A DNA stretch of 64,000 nt from Bryoerythrophyllum caledonicum. Its lineage: Eukaryota; Streptophyta; Bryopsida; Pottiales; Pottiaceae. The notes beneath the pieces were generated by a model. The model saw nothing but the letters and a program-made list of their open reading frames with translations. It was not told the origin of the DNA and made no database searches. Position numbers and translations under genes: made by a program. Shown in pieces: positions 44,490-56,500 of the stretch. The stretch lies in the NCBI GenBank assembly GCA_963971425.1, contig OZ020517.1, positions 23,074,462 through 23,138,461 of the forward strand, in the 5' to 3' direction. Position 1 is the first letter of the stretch, and each line of letters begins with the position of its first letter.

Positions 44490-44700
44490 TCTACATGTAT
44501 GGTGTCGTATTTGAACATGATAAGTTTCACATATTGAAAATGACCTCCAAAAGAAAGATTTTACTTGAAGAATCTCCAATCCAAAGGTGTAAGTCTTGCT
44601 AATATTTAATATATTTTATGTATTCTACAAGGTAAAATACTTGCCTACATACACAGTTCCCGACTAATGTTTAAGGGTTAACCCTCACAAGACTAACCCT
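44490..44700. repeat. Dispersed repeat R4 (three copies: here, 46905-47115, 58010-58215)
   Basis: All three share (g)tcgtatttgaacatgataag, then (c)acatattgaaa, gaaagat, cttgaagaatctccaatcc-like and ggtgtaagtcttgct, then tgtattc and gggttaa. Length is about 200 bp. No coding. Confidence 0.75.
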
Positions 44701-45350
44701 CCCTAAATGGTTTTTTTTTGAGGACTTGGGATATCAACCTTGAATACTTTTTTTTACATTTTTTTAAGGTACGAAAATGTAATAGCTTGGTGAGAATAGA
44801 ATCTAATTTTCAACTAAACATAAATTTTGAAAATAAAATCTTTAAGAATATGTTGAAGTTTATTTTTATTTTTATCTCTTCCAAATAGAAATGACAGTTG
44901 TAGAGAAAAGAAATCAACAAATCACAGTCAACAGTTTTTAGGGGTTTTGTCAATATCCATCAACCTTTTGAAATCTTGTGGGATATCTCTCTACATCCAC
45001 ACATCGTCCATTGAAAAGAGTGTGTACGCAAAAGTTACTAAAGAATTGCATGCCATGCATATGAGTTCCTACCTACCAAAGTTATTCTCCTGTCCCAACT
45101 CAATGTACAACTTTTGGGGAATGTTGATGTAATCCTTCCATCAACAAATTATCGGTTGGAACAAAACCCGAGAATTCTTGCATTCTCGCAGCCAGTCCCC
45201 ATTTTTTTCATACATATATTTTGTCTGTCCGGCAAATTAGTCAAATGAAATCTCAAACCATGCCAGAATTGGGACAAGGCATCATGTTGGGGTAGGGTCT
45301 CTCACCGGGACTACCCTTGCCCCATTGAGGATGGTCTACACTTGTGTATA
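44701..45350. other. AT-rich intergenic DNA
   Basis: Nothing recognisable. The open frame from 44947 lacks protein-like features. Confidence 0.4.
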
Positions 45351-45704
45351 AGGTAAGCCCCCTAAAACCGACAAGTTAAGAAATGAGCATATATGGAGAG
45401 AGGAGAAAATTATATTATCAATTTTCCAATGATAGTCAATAGAATTACAAATCCAATTCAAGTGATTTCATATTTTTCCAATGAAAATTGAATTAGTTAT
45501 AAATTTTCAAACTGTGCAGCCATGTTTAGTGGGTGGCCAGCAGTAGGTACCCTCCATAATCAACGACCAGAAGTAAGGGTCTTGATTAATAGTCAACCTC
45601 CATTTGGAGCTGAGTTGGTGGTAATGGGATGGAAGAGGGTTGGATATACCCCAATTATATAGGCGTTGGCTATAGGTTTTGGTTGGTGATGGGGGGGCTT
45701 ACCT
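45351..45704. mobile_element. MITE family A copy
   Basis: Ends aggtaagccccc and gggggggcttacct, with flanking TA at 45349-45350 and 45705-45706. 354 bp; closely related to 37531-37881 and 52326-52678. Confidence 0.9.
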
Positions 45705-45959
45705 TATATAATAGTCACCACCAAGGGTGCAAGGATTTAACCCTTTGGCGCCAAGTTTATGTTTCTCCAAAACCAAGATATGTGCTGATTTTTTTATGAG
45801 CTAATTTTGATGGAGATAAAATGCCTAACATTAGTACTCAACCATACAAAGTTGAACTCAAACCATGACCAAAACTTTGGGAAAATTTTGAACAACATCC
45901 AAGGATTGATGCACAATTTTCATTTCCAGTATACGGTAAATTCAAACACTATTATCTTT

Positions 45960-46510
45960 TCCATCAATAGATTCTTGCAAGAATTTTTGTACTTTGAATG
46001 AAAGAGGTTCACATATGCTCTAGGTCAATAGCTTTGCATCAACATATCATACGTGAAGAAAACATTTACACATGATTATTGATGATTTTTTTACTTTTGT
46101 CTATGTGGTTGTATACAAAAATGTTTCAAACTTATACAAACTAAAACAAAAGTTTTGTACACAATGAGAGCTCAATCAACAATCACAAAACAATGAAGAA
46201 TCACTAAAAGACAAATTTCAATCAAAATTTAAGACCAAAATCATTTTGGATGTGTATGAAATACAACATAGTATGCGGCATGATATTCATTGTATTTTGT
46301 TGTATTTGATGTATTATGTGTTGTATTCATGGCTTTTCCATGAGTTCTATGACTCCAATTCATTATCTTTTTTTTTTAGAGTATTTATGTAATGTGTGCG
46401 CAAATTTGAACTTCAAATTTCACAAACTAATTCTTCATGGATTTCATTAAAATTGAGTTTTAACACCTAAATTGTCCCATTTTGGGTCTCTTGGGCGACA
46501 AAGGATTAAA
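45960..46510. repeat. Dispersed repeat R5, copy 2 (inverted relative to 17795-18345)
   Basis: Shares agattcttgcaagaattt, caatagctttgcatc(a)acatatcat, tgtatttgatgtattatgtg and gtaatgtgtgcgcaaat with the reverse complement of copy 1. AT-rich DNA without coding follows to 46904. Confidence 0.7.
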
Positions 46511-46904
46511 GATATGAATATCCACATTTATATTGCAACATGATGTTTTCTATGTGTTTGACATACAAGGTGTAAGATTGATGTATACACTACACCAAAT
46601 ATGGTCATTAGTGTTAACCACACTAGTTTGTTTATAAATGCTATAAGTATTTACACCTTCTGAATATTTTACCAACTATGTTTACAATGATCCCCCTCTT
46701 TAAGTAGCATAGATAGATGTGCTCTGAGTAAAAAGAAATCCTCAAAAGTAAAAAGTTATAGCATTTCCAAAACAATTAGTTTGGTTACACTAATGACCAA
46801 CTTTAGTGTAGTTACAAAACTTTGTATTTGTGCTAAGCCCAATTCAATGACACATGACAATTCTAATTTAGATCATTATTGCACTTACAACATGCTTGAG
46901 AAGT

Positions 46905-47115
46905 TGCATAATCGTCATGTATTATTCATGTATGGTGTTGTATTTGAACATGATAAGGTTCAAATATTAAAATTACCTCGAAATGAAAGATGTTTATTAA
47001 AGAATCTTCAACCCAAAGGTGTATGTCTTGCAAATTTTTAATACATTTTTTGTATGTTAAGAGTAAAATATGTGACCGTCTATATGGTTTCCCAATGACC
47101 ATAAAGGGTTAAACT
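46905..47115. repeat. Dispersed repeat R4, copy 2
   Basis: Shares catgtatggtgttgtatttg, gaacatgataaggttc and ggtgtatgtcttgcaaa with 44490-44700. It lies just outside the left end of the Tc1/mariner element. Confidence 0.75.
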
Positions 47116-47162
47116 CCTCAAATATTGTGCACGCACCAAAACTTATTAGGGATACCAATGTA

Positions 47163-47914
47163 CAATAGGGTGACAATCAAATTGGTGTTTTGGTAATTCC
47201 AAGGATAGTGTCCTACACTGCTACCGACTTTGGCACCCTCATGAGGGCTGAATTTTTTTTATCTTACCATGAAAAATTGGGGACAATATCATTTTTATGT
47301 TGAAAACATGCGTACCATATTTCAAGTCCAGGAGATTTATACAAAAATATATATGCAAGATTTACCAACATCGGGTAGCTGTGAGAAAAGTTTCACAGCT
47401 ACCAACTTTGACACCCTCCCAAGGATTGAGGGAATTTGTTTTGCCCATGGAATTTTTGGAATGAAACCAAATTTATGTTGATTCCATGTGTGAAAAATTT
47501 CAAGTCCAAAAGATCCACACAAAAAATAATATTCCAAATCTACCAACATATGTAGTTGTGAGAAACAAATAGGAAAACCATTTTACTACTCTCAACTTTG
47601 ACACCCTCCCTTGGGCTGAGAATTTGTTATTTCAACATGAAATTTCTGGCACGAAGTTACCTTTATATTGATAACATGTGTGAAAAGTTTCAAGGCCAGG
47701 AAATGTATTTAAAAGAAGATATTCAAAATCTACTAACATGGGGGGTAGCTATGAGAAAAGTTTCACAGCTGCCCACATTGACACCTTCTCTAAGAGTCGA
47801 AAAAAATCTATTGCCCAAGGAATTTTTGGCTTGAAACCATCTCTAAGTTGATTACAAGCCTGAAAAGTTTCAAATCCAAAAGATCCACACAAAAAAACAT
47901 ATTCCAAATCTACC
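47163..47914. repeat. Left terminal inverted repeat, built of about 185-bp units
   Basis: Reverse complement of 49713-50465 with few changes. Inside it the word tttg(a/g)caccctc recurs near 47229, 47406 and 47596, with related forms at 47778, 47968 and 48160 that continue past the shared arm. Units are about 177-190 bp. Each unit also carries gtttcacagct(a/g)cc or a related form and aaaagatccacacaaaaa. Confidence 0.85.
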
Positions 47915-48449
47915 AACGTGTGTAGTTGTGAGAAACAATGGAGAAAACTTTTCGCTACTTCCAACTTCAACACCCTCCCTAGGGTTGAAATTTTGTTGAT
48001 ATGTATTGAAATTTTTGGCTCAAGATCACCTTTATATTGGTAACAAGTGGGATAAATTTCAAAGCCAAAAGATGTATACAAAAAAGATATTTGATATCTA
48101 CCAATGTGTGTAACTATGAGAAACAATTTGAAGGACATATTGAAAATGTCAAAATATCTTTGACACCTCGTGCTTTGGCATTAAACTTAGTCATGTGACT
48201 CAGCCACCAAACATAAATGCTTTTTTAAAAGATCAATAACATCTACATGTAAAAGTGTAGAGTTGTTTCATGTAAAAGAATCCACTTGGTTATAAAGTGT
48301 GCATTATACACGCATGACGAGTTTTCTCCTCTAAATATCTATTGAGCACTATGTAAAGGGAATGTTGTGTGTGATTTGTGGTGTGAATAGTGATAGACTG
48401 AATGCTGAGGTGATATTGAAAGGAGAGAGTGTCATGTGTGATGTAGGAG

Positions 48450-48560
48450 TGTTAGTTCAAAATGGACATATGGGCTGACTGGTTTACATATATGGGCATA
48501 TGAGCTAAGTGGGCATATGGGCTGAGTGTTATGGGCATATGGGCTTACTAATTTACATCA
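48450..48560. repeat. Short tandem repeat gggcatatgggctga
   Basis: Four to five imperfect copies between the left inverted repeat and the transposase; probably replication slippage in the element's 5' region. Confidence 0.8.
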
Positions 48561-48700
48561 ATTCACATGTATTGGTTGACTCATTTATATTAACTCACAT
48601 GGGTAGAGTTATACATTTGAGATTAGGCACATGGTTGAGTGATGCTTGAGTCCTTGTTAATGAGAGTTTAATATTGTATTAGCATTGTAATAGAGAGTCC

Positions 48701-49620
48701 ATGATGGCAGTTTCATATGAAATTTGTGCTTGCATCATAGGTTTGAGTGAAGGAGAGATTACAAAAGTTCAAATTGCAACCACTACCGGAGTTTTTGTTA
48801 GAACAGTTAAGAGGTTAGTAAAAAAATTCAAAGAAGATGGAACTTACAAACGCAAACCTTGCGGTGGAAGTCACACTAAAAAGCTTATTGACAAAGATGT
48901 TCATAATATTTTTCACTATTCAAAAACTCATCGTCGATCCTAAGTCTCAAAGATTACTGGTATATGTCCTACTCAAGTGTGTAGACGTACTATTCAAAGG
49001 CTCTTACATAGAAATGGCATTTTTCATGAAATTGTAGTTAAGAAACCTTTCTTGACACCTCGTCACATGTCTCAGGGATTACTTTTTGCTCAAAAGTACC
49101 GTGAACTAAGTGTGGAAGAGTGGGAGTGTGTTGTTTGGTAACATGAATCTACTTTTGAAATTGGAAAAAATTCTAGGCAAATTCATGTTTGAAAAAGTGC
49201 GTATGAGTGCTATTCATCAAGTTGTATAGTTCCTACTTTTAAAGTGGACAAACTTCATTGGTGATTTGGGGCGCATTTGCTAGAGGACAAAAGCCAAAAC
49301 TTGTCTTTACGCCTAAAAGTCAGAACTCTCTTTCTGCTAAGGATTTTGTAGAAGTGGTCTACAATGGCAAATTTGTTCATTTCATGGGTCGAGTTCCAAA
49401 AAGAGTGCTCATGGAAGATGGCGCACCCGTCCATTGCAACAAAATATGTGAAGAATGGAGACAAACCCGCCTTCTCGAGAAACTCAAATGGCATGTGAAC
49501 TCTCTTAAGTTCAATCCAATCACGAACCTCTTGAGGATGCCGAAACGAATTGTGCAACATGGCAAAGAATGCCCTAGAAACTTAGATGTGTTGAAGGTAA
49601 AATCTTGAAAGAGAGTGGAA
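48701..49620 (+). pseudogene. Tc1/mariner transposase, decayed
   Basis: The N-terminal paired-like helix-turn-helix is legible: ICACIIGLSEGEITKVQIAT, TTGVFVRTVKRLVKKFKEDG, TYKRKPCGGS. After a frame change comes HRNGIFHEIVVKKPFLTPRH, SQGLLFAQKYRELSVEEWEC, then the first catalytic block, which reads VVW-stop-HESTF instead of a WSDEST-like motif, so the first Asp is lost. The second block MEDGAPVH keeps its Asp. The third, LKFNPITNLL, has Thr where an acidic residue is expected. Several stops and frameshifts confirm a dead copy. Length to the end is about 300 codons, near normal for the family. Confidence 0.85.
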
Positions 49621-49712
49621 GTTAGTCAATTGTACCAGGTTCCTTCAACTATCTCATTCTATGCCCTCTAGGTTACAAGCAGTGATTGACGCTAATGGAG
49701 GACATACACTTC

Positions 49713-50465
49713 GGTAGATTTGGAATATGTTTTTTTGTGTGGATCTTTTGGATTTGAAACTTTTCAGGCTTGTAATCAACTTAGAGATGGTTTCAAGCCA
49801 AAAATTCCTTGGGCAGTAGATTTTTTTCAACTCTTAGAGAGGGTGTCAATGTGGGCAGCTGTGAAACTTTTCTCATAGCTACCCCCCATGTTAGTAGATT
49901 TTGAATATCTTCTTTTGAATACATTTCCTGGCCTTGAAACTTTTCACACATGTTATCAATATAAAGGTGACCTTGTGCCAGAAATTTCATGTTGAAATAA
50001 CAAATTCTCAGCCCAAGGGAGGGTGTCAAAGTTGAGAGTAGTAAAATGGTTTTCCTATTTGTTTCTCACAACTACATATGTTGGTAGATTTGGAATATTA
50101 TTTTTTGTGTGGATCTTTTGGACTTGAAATTTTTCATACATGGAATCAACATAAATTTGGTTTCATTCCAAAAATTCCATGGGCAAAACAAATTCCCTCA
50201 ATCCTTGGGAGGGTGTCAAAGTTGGTAGCTGTGAAACTTTTCTCACAGCTACCCGATGTTGGTAAATCTTGCATATATATTTTTGTATAAATCTCCTGGA
50301 CTTGAAATATGGTAAGCATGTTTTCAACATAAAAATGATATTGTCCCCAATTTTTCATGGTAAGATAAAAAAAAATTCAGCCCTCATGAGGGTGCCAAAG
50401 TCGGTAGCAGTGTAGGACACTATCCTTGGAATTACCAAAACACCAATTTGGTTGTCACCCTACTA
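49713..50465. repeat. Right terminal inverted repeat
   Basis: About 753 bp, mirror of 47163-47914, carrying four of the about 185-bp units. Open frames across both arms (for example 50078-50290) are identical in the two arms and are not genes. Confidence 0.85.
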
Positions 50466-50519
50466 TACAGTCACGAAGAAAATTGAGTCAAACTCACAAA
50501 GTATGAGATTTAATCCTTT

Positions 50520-50640
50520 AAGGATGATGGTTGAATCTAGTTGTTGCGAGAATTGATGATGGTCATAGATTATGTTGACTAAGTCTACGATCCTTGTAGA
50601 TTCTTGCAGTGGCTAGATTCAACCATCGTCTTTAATCCGT
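50520..50640. repeat. 120-bp imperfect palindrome
   Basis: ggatgatggttgaatctag near 50523 pairs with ctagattcaaccatcgtc near 50615, and tgcgagaatt pairs with gattcttgca inside. It may be a small foldback element next to the Tc1 insertion. Confidence 0.65.
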
Positions 50641-51698
50641 ACGGTAGATGCCAAGATTTCCATTTCCTTTTCAAGAGGATTTTCATTTTTTGAAAGAGAT
50701 TGAACCTTAAATTTCTATTGATTTTCTTTTGAATTCAAAATTAATTAAAGTTTTGCTACAAATTTATCATATGTCACACTGAACTGTTGCACTACTTGTA
50801 TATGTAATTAAAAAATGCTATAACCTTTGAACTATAAGTCATTTTTCTACAAAAATTATATCAATGGAAAGCTATCAAAAAGTTGCTTGTTTGTCAAAAA
50901 ATCTTGGAAAATCTTGCCCATATTTGAGATCGTGGGACTCAATTGAGACTCCAAATGTCCCCCGAGGGGACATTGGTCCTTTAGAGGTTAAAGGGTTAAT
51001 CCTTTGCCACATTTACCTCAATGAATGAAATAAAAAAATTCATGCACATTACTTATTTGGGTTCATTAAACCTTGAAGGACCACAACATTGTAGCACCTT
51101 CAGATTGCACTAGGATTGGTGATTTTCTATTTTTAATCACAAAAGGATCATATTAGGCATATGTACACCAAATTTTAGAAGTAGAAGAGGAATAGAAGAT
51201 GTCCTTAAAAATCTTACAATGCAGCTATGTGATGATAATTATCAATACACCGACAAGCTTTGCATTTATCATATCCTTCTCATTTTTTGAAATTCAAAAA
51301 TCCATATGGTAGATGAAAAGATTTCTATTATGTTTCCAAGAGGAATATTCCTTTTTTTAAATGGAAAAAACTCAAATTTCTACTAAAGTTATAATTAATT
51401 TAAGTTTTGCACAAATCCGCTCCACTATTTGTATATGTTTATAGAATTTTTTTTGGTAACTTTTGAATTGGAAGTCAGATCTCTAGGAAATGATGTCCAC
51501 AAGAAGCTAATGAAAAGTTGCCCATTTAATAAAAAATCTCAAAAAATCATGCCTGAATTTGAGAACGTTTTACCCTATCCAAACTCAAAATGTCCCTTGA
51601 GGGGACTTTGGGCCTTCAAAGGTTAATTGACAACATAATAATGTTGACAAATTTACATACTCATAAAGAAAATCCAACTCAAAATTCACATGTGGCTA
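50641..51698. other. AT-rich intergenic DNA
   Basis: Two related stretches (about 50640-51000 and 51290-51630) share cgtagatg-like, aagattt(c)cat, tgaaaagttgc and the motif tgtccc(c/t)(c/t)gaggggac, so an old direct duplication is likely. No gene is supported. Confidence 0.45.
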
Positions 51699-52050
51699 AG
51701 CTTAGCTTTGCGCAGCCAACCAAAATCCATAACCAATACCTATAAAATTGGTGTATATCGCATCCACTTCCATCCCATTAGAACCCATTTAGCTCCAAAT
51801 GCAGGTTTGACATTAGTCAAAACCCCTTACTTTTGGTTGGCGCATATGGAGGTACCTAGCGACTAAACATAGCAACACACTTTTAAAATTCATAATTAAT
51901 TCACGTTTCATTCCAAAAAAAATGAAATCACTTGCATTGAGATTATAACTCTATTGATAATCACAAAATAAATAAATAAAAAATGTGTTATTATTTATTC
52001 TCTCCATATATGCACTTCACTTAACTTGACGGTTGTGTGGGGGTTTACCT
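51699..52050. mobile_element. MITE family A copy, inverted
   Basis: Reverse orientation relative to the others: ccataaccaata(c)ct, atcccattagaacccat and tttagctccaaatg match the reverse complement of the family. The right end is ggggtttacct with TA at 52051-52052; the left end is eroded (TA at 51697-51698). 352 bp. Confidence 0.8.
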
Positions 52051-52325
52051 TAACCAGTTGCTGAACTACTGGTGCATCCGCCACTGATTCTTCTCAAGCT
52101 AATTTTTCCTCATTGACTGGATGTCAAAGAGTACAGGCGAGTGAGATCACAGAAAGTGGCATGAAAGTCACCCAAAGAGAAGACTAGTCCTTCCTCTGGG
52201 ACCAGACCTGGACTTCAACCCCCAGTCCTGCTCATCCCCGTCATCATGCCATGGCTCACATTTTACATGATGCTTTTTCAAGTCCATTGAACAGAACATC
52301 AACTAACTAGATCCAAAACGCAATA

Positions 52326-52678
52326 AGGTGAAACCCCCCCTATAACCGACAAGTTGAGGAATGAGCACGTATTGAGAGGAGATAATTATACTATTATTTT
52401 TCAGTGATAGCCAATAGAATTACAATTCCAACCCAAGTGATTTCATATTTTTTCGATGAAAGCTGAATTAGTTATGAATTTTCAAACTGTGCAGCCATGT
52501 TTAGTGGGTGGCCAACAATAGGTACCCTTCATAACCAACGACCAAAAGTAAGGGTCTTGACTAATAGCAAACCTCCATTTGGAGCCGAGTTGGAGGTAAT
52601 GGGATGGAAGAGGGTTGGATATACCCCAATTTTATAGGCATTGGCTATGGGTTTTGGTTGGTTATGGGGGGCTTACCT
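52326..52678. mobile_element. MITE family A copy
   Basis: Left end aggtgaaaccccccc, right end ggggggcttacct, with TA at 52324-52325 and 52679-52680. 353 bp. The body matches 45351-45704 closely. Confidence 0.88.
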
Positions 52679-52680
52679 TA

Positions 52681-53522
52681 GTTGGGGAGCAAATTAGATA
52701 GACAAAGTCCCTACCAAATTTATCAACTGTGGAATCTATGGACTCTCATGCCCAAGATGCATCACAGAGTGAACAAATCTAAGGAACAACTCACTCACAC
52801 CCAAGATACATCATAGAGGGGACAAATGAATGGTATACTTCAGATGACATATTTCCACATTCAGATGGCATACTTCAGTCAGTAAATGGAATACTTCAGA
52901 TGTGGTATACTTCACGCTGAAAAAATCATCATGTGGAAAATGGTGCTTTCTCTTGACTTTTGTAACAGTCTGGTCAACTCACCCACTTGAGCAACAGAAG
53001 CAGCTCTAGAGACCATTAATTGAACACCATCCGAATGTCATCTCATCTAAAGGACCATCTTTGCATTGTCCCACACCAGATACATATTCACATCAGATCG
53101 ATCACAGGTAGCTCACCTAAAAAGTTGGCTCTCACAAGGGACGCAGATAGTAGTTCTTACCTTCGGTGACTTTACTCTGCTCACCATTTTGTCACACAAG
53201 AGCATTCCGTACCGAAATTAGAGGAGAAAGGCACACAGAAGTACTACACCGAGTTGTATAATTACACCAACTTGAGACAAATCATTGTATGCCGCAACTT
53301 TATGAGGAATCCTGCAACCTTAAAGTTTCCTTCAGTTGACAGCAGCACTCACCATTTGACACTCATCCCTACCATTGTACAGTGTTAGATACTCAATTCT
53401 TACAAACGGTCCCCATGCGTTACAGAAAGCTGGTGCCAAATGAGTTGAGAGATTTTTTTTCCCAGACGTGTGAGTTGAGCAGGCGCCGAATTAGTGGTTG
53501 ATTTCTTGCAGCAGATATTCAC
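52681..53522. other. Upstream region of the GT106 gene
   Basis: Contains a small repeat, (g)gtatacttca(g)at, three to four times at 52840-52915. No gene or firm promoter motif is seen. Confidence 0.4.
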
Positions 53523-56500
53523 ATGAAGCAGGTTCAATGCTGGAGGATGAGTTCGGGGCGGTGGTGGAGAGAGGCCTTGATCCGGCTGCTTTGGATCACA
53601 GGCTACCTCACCATCACCTTCGGAACGCTGCTCTCCACGCTCCTGTTTCCAGATTTGGTGCAAAATTTGAGATTCAACGCGCACGCGGTTTCCCTTAATG
53701 ATACCACAATTGTGCTCTCCAAGGTAGTAACAACTCACCTTCTCTCATGATTCTTGTCTGCAGTTGCAGTTCCAAACTTCATTTAAATGTTGGCCTCAAA
53801 TTATGCTACCCTGTCCTTGTGTAGTGCTGGTCGTTGTTGTGGTACTTCTTAAAAGAGGTTACGTAAGTATTTAATTGAAAATTTAATAATTTTTTTTACA
53901 TGATTTTGTGGTGTTTGCATAAATGAGCAGGAGAATTATATGGGGCGCCGGAGCCGGGGATTGAGTTGGAAGCAGGAGCAGCTGCCGCATCGTCTGCTTG
54001 GAGCTTCGGCGGCGGTGACTTCGGAGGAAGAAGAAGACGATGAGCTTCAAGAGAAGGTGAGTGCCGAGTGAACTTGGTGTGTAAAAGTGCACATTCTCGA
54101 ACGACGAACTCGCATATCTAACTTGGAAGTACCGATGGATTCGTACAGACAGCCTTTGATGAAGGACGATTCTATGAGTCGAACAGAGGAAGATGTTCCA
54201 TGACAGGAAACTTTATGTTCTTGACGTCTATTCTTTGAGCTAACTCATTGTGGTCCCGATTGTTGGGTCAAGCAGCTGTGGACGCCGCCTGCAGATAGAA
54301 GTTTCGTCCCATGTGTCAAACCAGATCCATCATACTCAGGTGAATGTTAAACTCATTATCACTTCATTTCATTTTGAAGATATTGTCTGAGGAAAAACTC
54401 AAGTCTCTGTCTCATGTTCCACACTCTGGGTCGTATGTGTGTACTTTTCGTTAGTGTCTGCATGGATTAAACTTCAAAATATGTCCTGTGTATTTCACCG
54501 CCTCCATGTCTTGTTCAATAGTGCGGAAAGGTGAATAGCACTCACGGAGTATCTTCCATTGAAGGAGGACTAGCTATGTGCCATGAGGCAATGGTTTTTG
54601 ACTTTTCTATGTGATGGGATGTGTTTTTTTTGCAGGGCCTGGTCCTTCTCAAGGCTATCTAATGGTATCCTCTAATGGAGGACTCAACCAGATGAGGGCA
54701 GGAGTAAGTCTTCCAGCTGAATTTAGATTCCTAGATTCCTTGAATCGGTAAGCAAAGGTCATGGTCTAATTGATAATGTTTCATGCGAAGTTTTCTAATA
54801 GAATTTCTAATGTGACGTTCTGCAGATCTGCGATATGGTAGCCATTGCACGGCTGATCAACGCCACCCTTGTAGTTCCGGAATTAGACCAAACCTCATTT
54901 TGGCAAGATTCAAGGTGAGATGCAACTGAGTCCTTCAACTTCAGCATTTCAGTCTTAGCTTTGACTTCGCTGAGTCCTGTTTGACGGAGTGGAATGTCCT
55001 CCTTTAGTAAAATCTAGGATAAAAAGCACATGAACTCCATTACACCAGGTCCGTTCTTTCATGTCATTCGGATTCTCATGTCAACTTGTTTGGGGGAGTT
55101 TTTCAGCAAATTTTCAGATGTTTTCGATGTCGACTACTTCATTGAAACCTTGCGCAACGACGTCCCTGTAGTCAAGAAGCTCCCACCGAGCGTGAAAGAT
55201 GAACCCAAAGTAATGAAAGCATTTCGAAGCTGGTCAAGTGTGAAGTATTATGAGCAAGACATTGGCCGTCTATGGCAAAACTACAAGGTACAACCAGAGT
55301 TACCTATCCCCCCTTCAAAGAATAACGTTGCACCAGGTCAATAAAATTATAGCAACTCTGGTGGACGTCGTTCATCTTGCAATTGAATGGTGATATTCAT
55401 TGCTTTGGCAGTGCCATAATGAGATTCTAAGCTTGTAGTAAACTACCTAATTTCATGTTTAGGGAGGGAAGTAGTTACAAGAAAGCTGACAACATAGTGA
55501 ATGACTCCGTCTCGCTTCAATTCTTGAATTGTCTCTCAGGTGATCAAAGCTGCGAAATCAGATTCTCGACTTGCAAATAATCACCTGCCATCCGAGATTC
55601 AAAAACTTCGCTGCAGGGTGCACTATGAGGCACTACGATTTGCTCCTCACATTGAAGCCCTCGGACAGGTACTAAAATTGATGTAGTGAGCCATTCCTTT
55701 GCAACGTAGACAGGGTACTAGACAAGAGAGATATTAGCTTGTTGGAGTATAGGATGTAATTTAAGGACCGAGAAAACATGTTCTAAAGACTTGCATTTAT
55801 CTTACGACCTACACAATCTCCCACAGCTAGATTTTTCACAATTTGGTGAACTGGGTTAAGTTAATATATGGTTTTATCATGAGCAGGTGCTTGTGGAGAG
55901 ACTGAGGTCAGCTGGACCTTACATAGCTTTGCATTTGCGTTACGAAAAAGACATGTTAGCCTTCAGCGGCTGCACGTATGGACTAACAAGCGACGAAGCT
56001 AAAGAGCTTACAATGATACGGTACCACCTTCAAGAGCAACTCGCACCAATATTGATAACTTGAGATCACAGAAATGATATTAACAGGAGGCTCACACTTT
56101 GTAATGAATGTGTAGTGCTAATACGCCTCACTGGAGGATCAAGGAAATAAATGCCACCGAGCAGCGAAGTAAAGGCTATTGTCCGCTCACGCCCACAGAA
56201 GTGGGCGTGTTTCTGAGGTCACTTGGCTACCCTGAGAGCACCCGGGTGTACATTGCAGCTGGCGAGATTTATGGTGGCCATGAGCGGATGGCTGGCCTTC
56301 GCTCCCGCTTCCCACATGTCCAAAGCAAGGTAAGTTCCTCACCGTCAAGGAAGTCCTCTGTAATTTCAGGCTATTCGCTGAGAAGATTCTTGCTGTCCAG
56401 GAATCCGTTGCCACCGCTGAGGAACTGGCACCATTTCTCAACCATTCGTCACAAATGGCGGCTCTGGACTACATCGTCTCAGTTGAAAGCGACGTCTTTG

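Larger units (their letters stand above)
47163..50465 (+). mobile_element. Tc1/mariner-superfamily element with long tandem-repeat terminal inverted repeats
   Basis: The element is 3303 bp. The left end is CAATAGGGTGACAATC and the right end, reverse-complemented, is TAGTAGGGTGACAACC, each preceded by the TA target (47161-47162 and 50466-50467). Terminal inverted repeats are about 752 bp. Between them is a decayed DDE transposase gene on the plus strand. GGGTGACA-type ends, TA duplication and the transposase signature together define a Tc1/mariner element. It is inactive because the transposase is broken. Confidence 0.9.

Noticed and set aside
50078..50290. 70-residue frame also present at 47337-47549
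   Set aside because: Identical because it lies in the terminal inverted repeats of the Tc1 element; no protein features.
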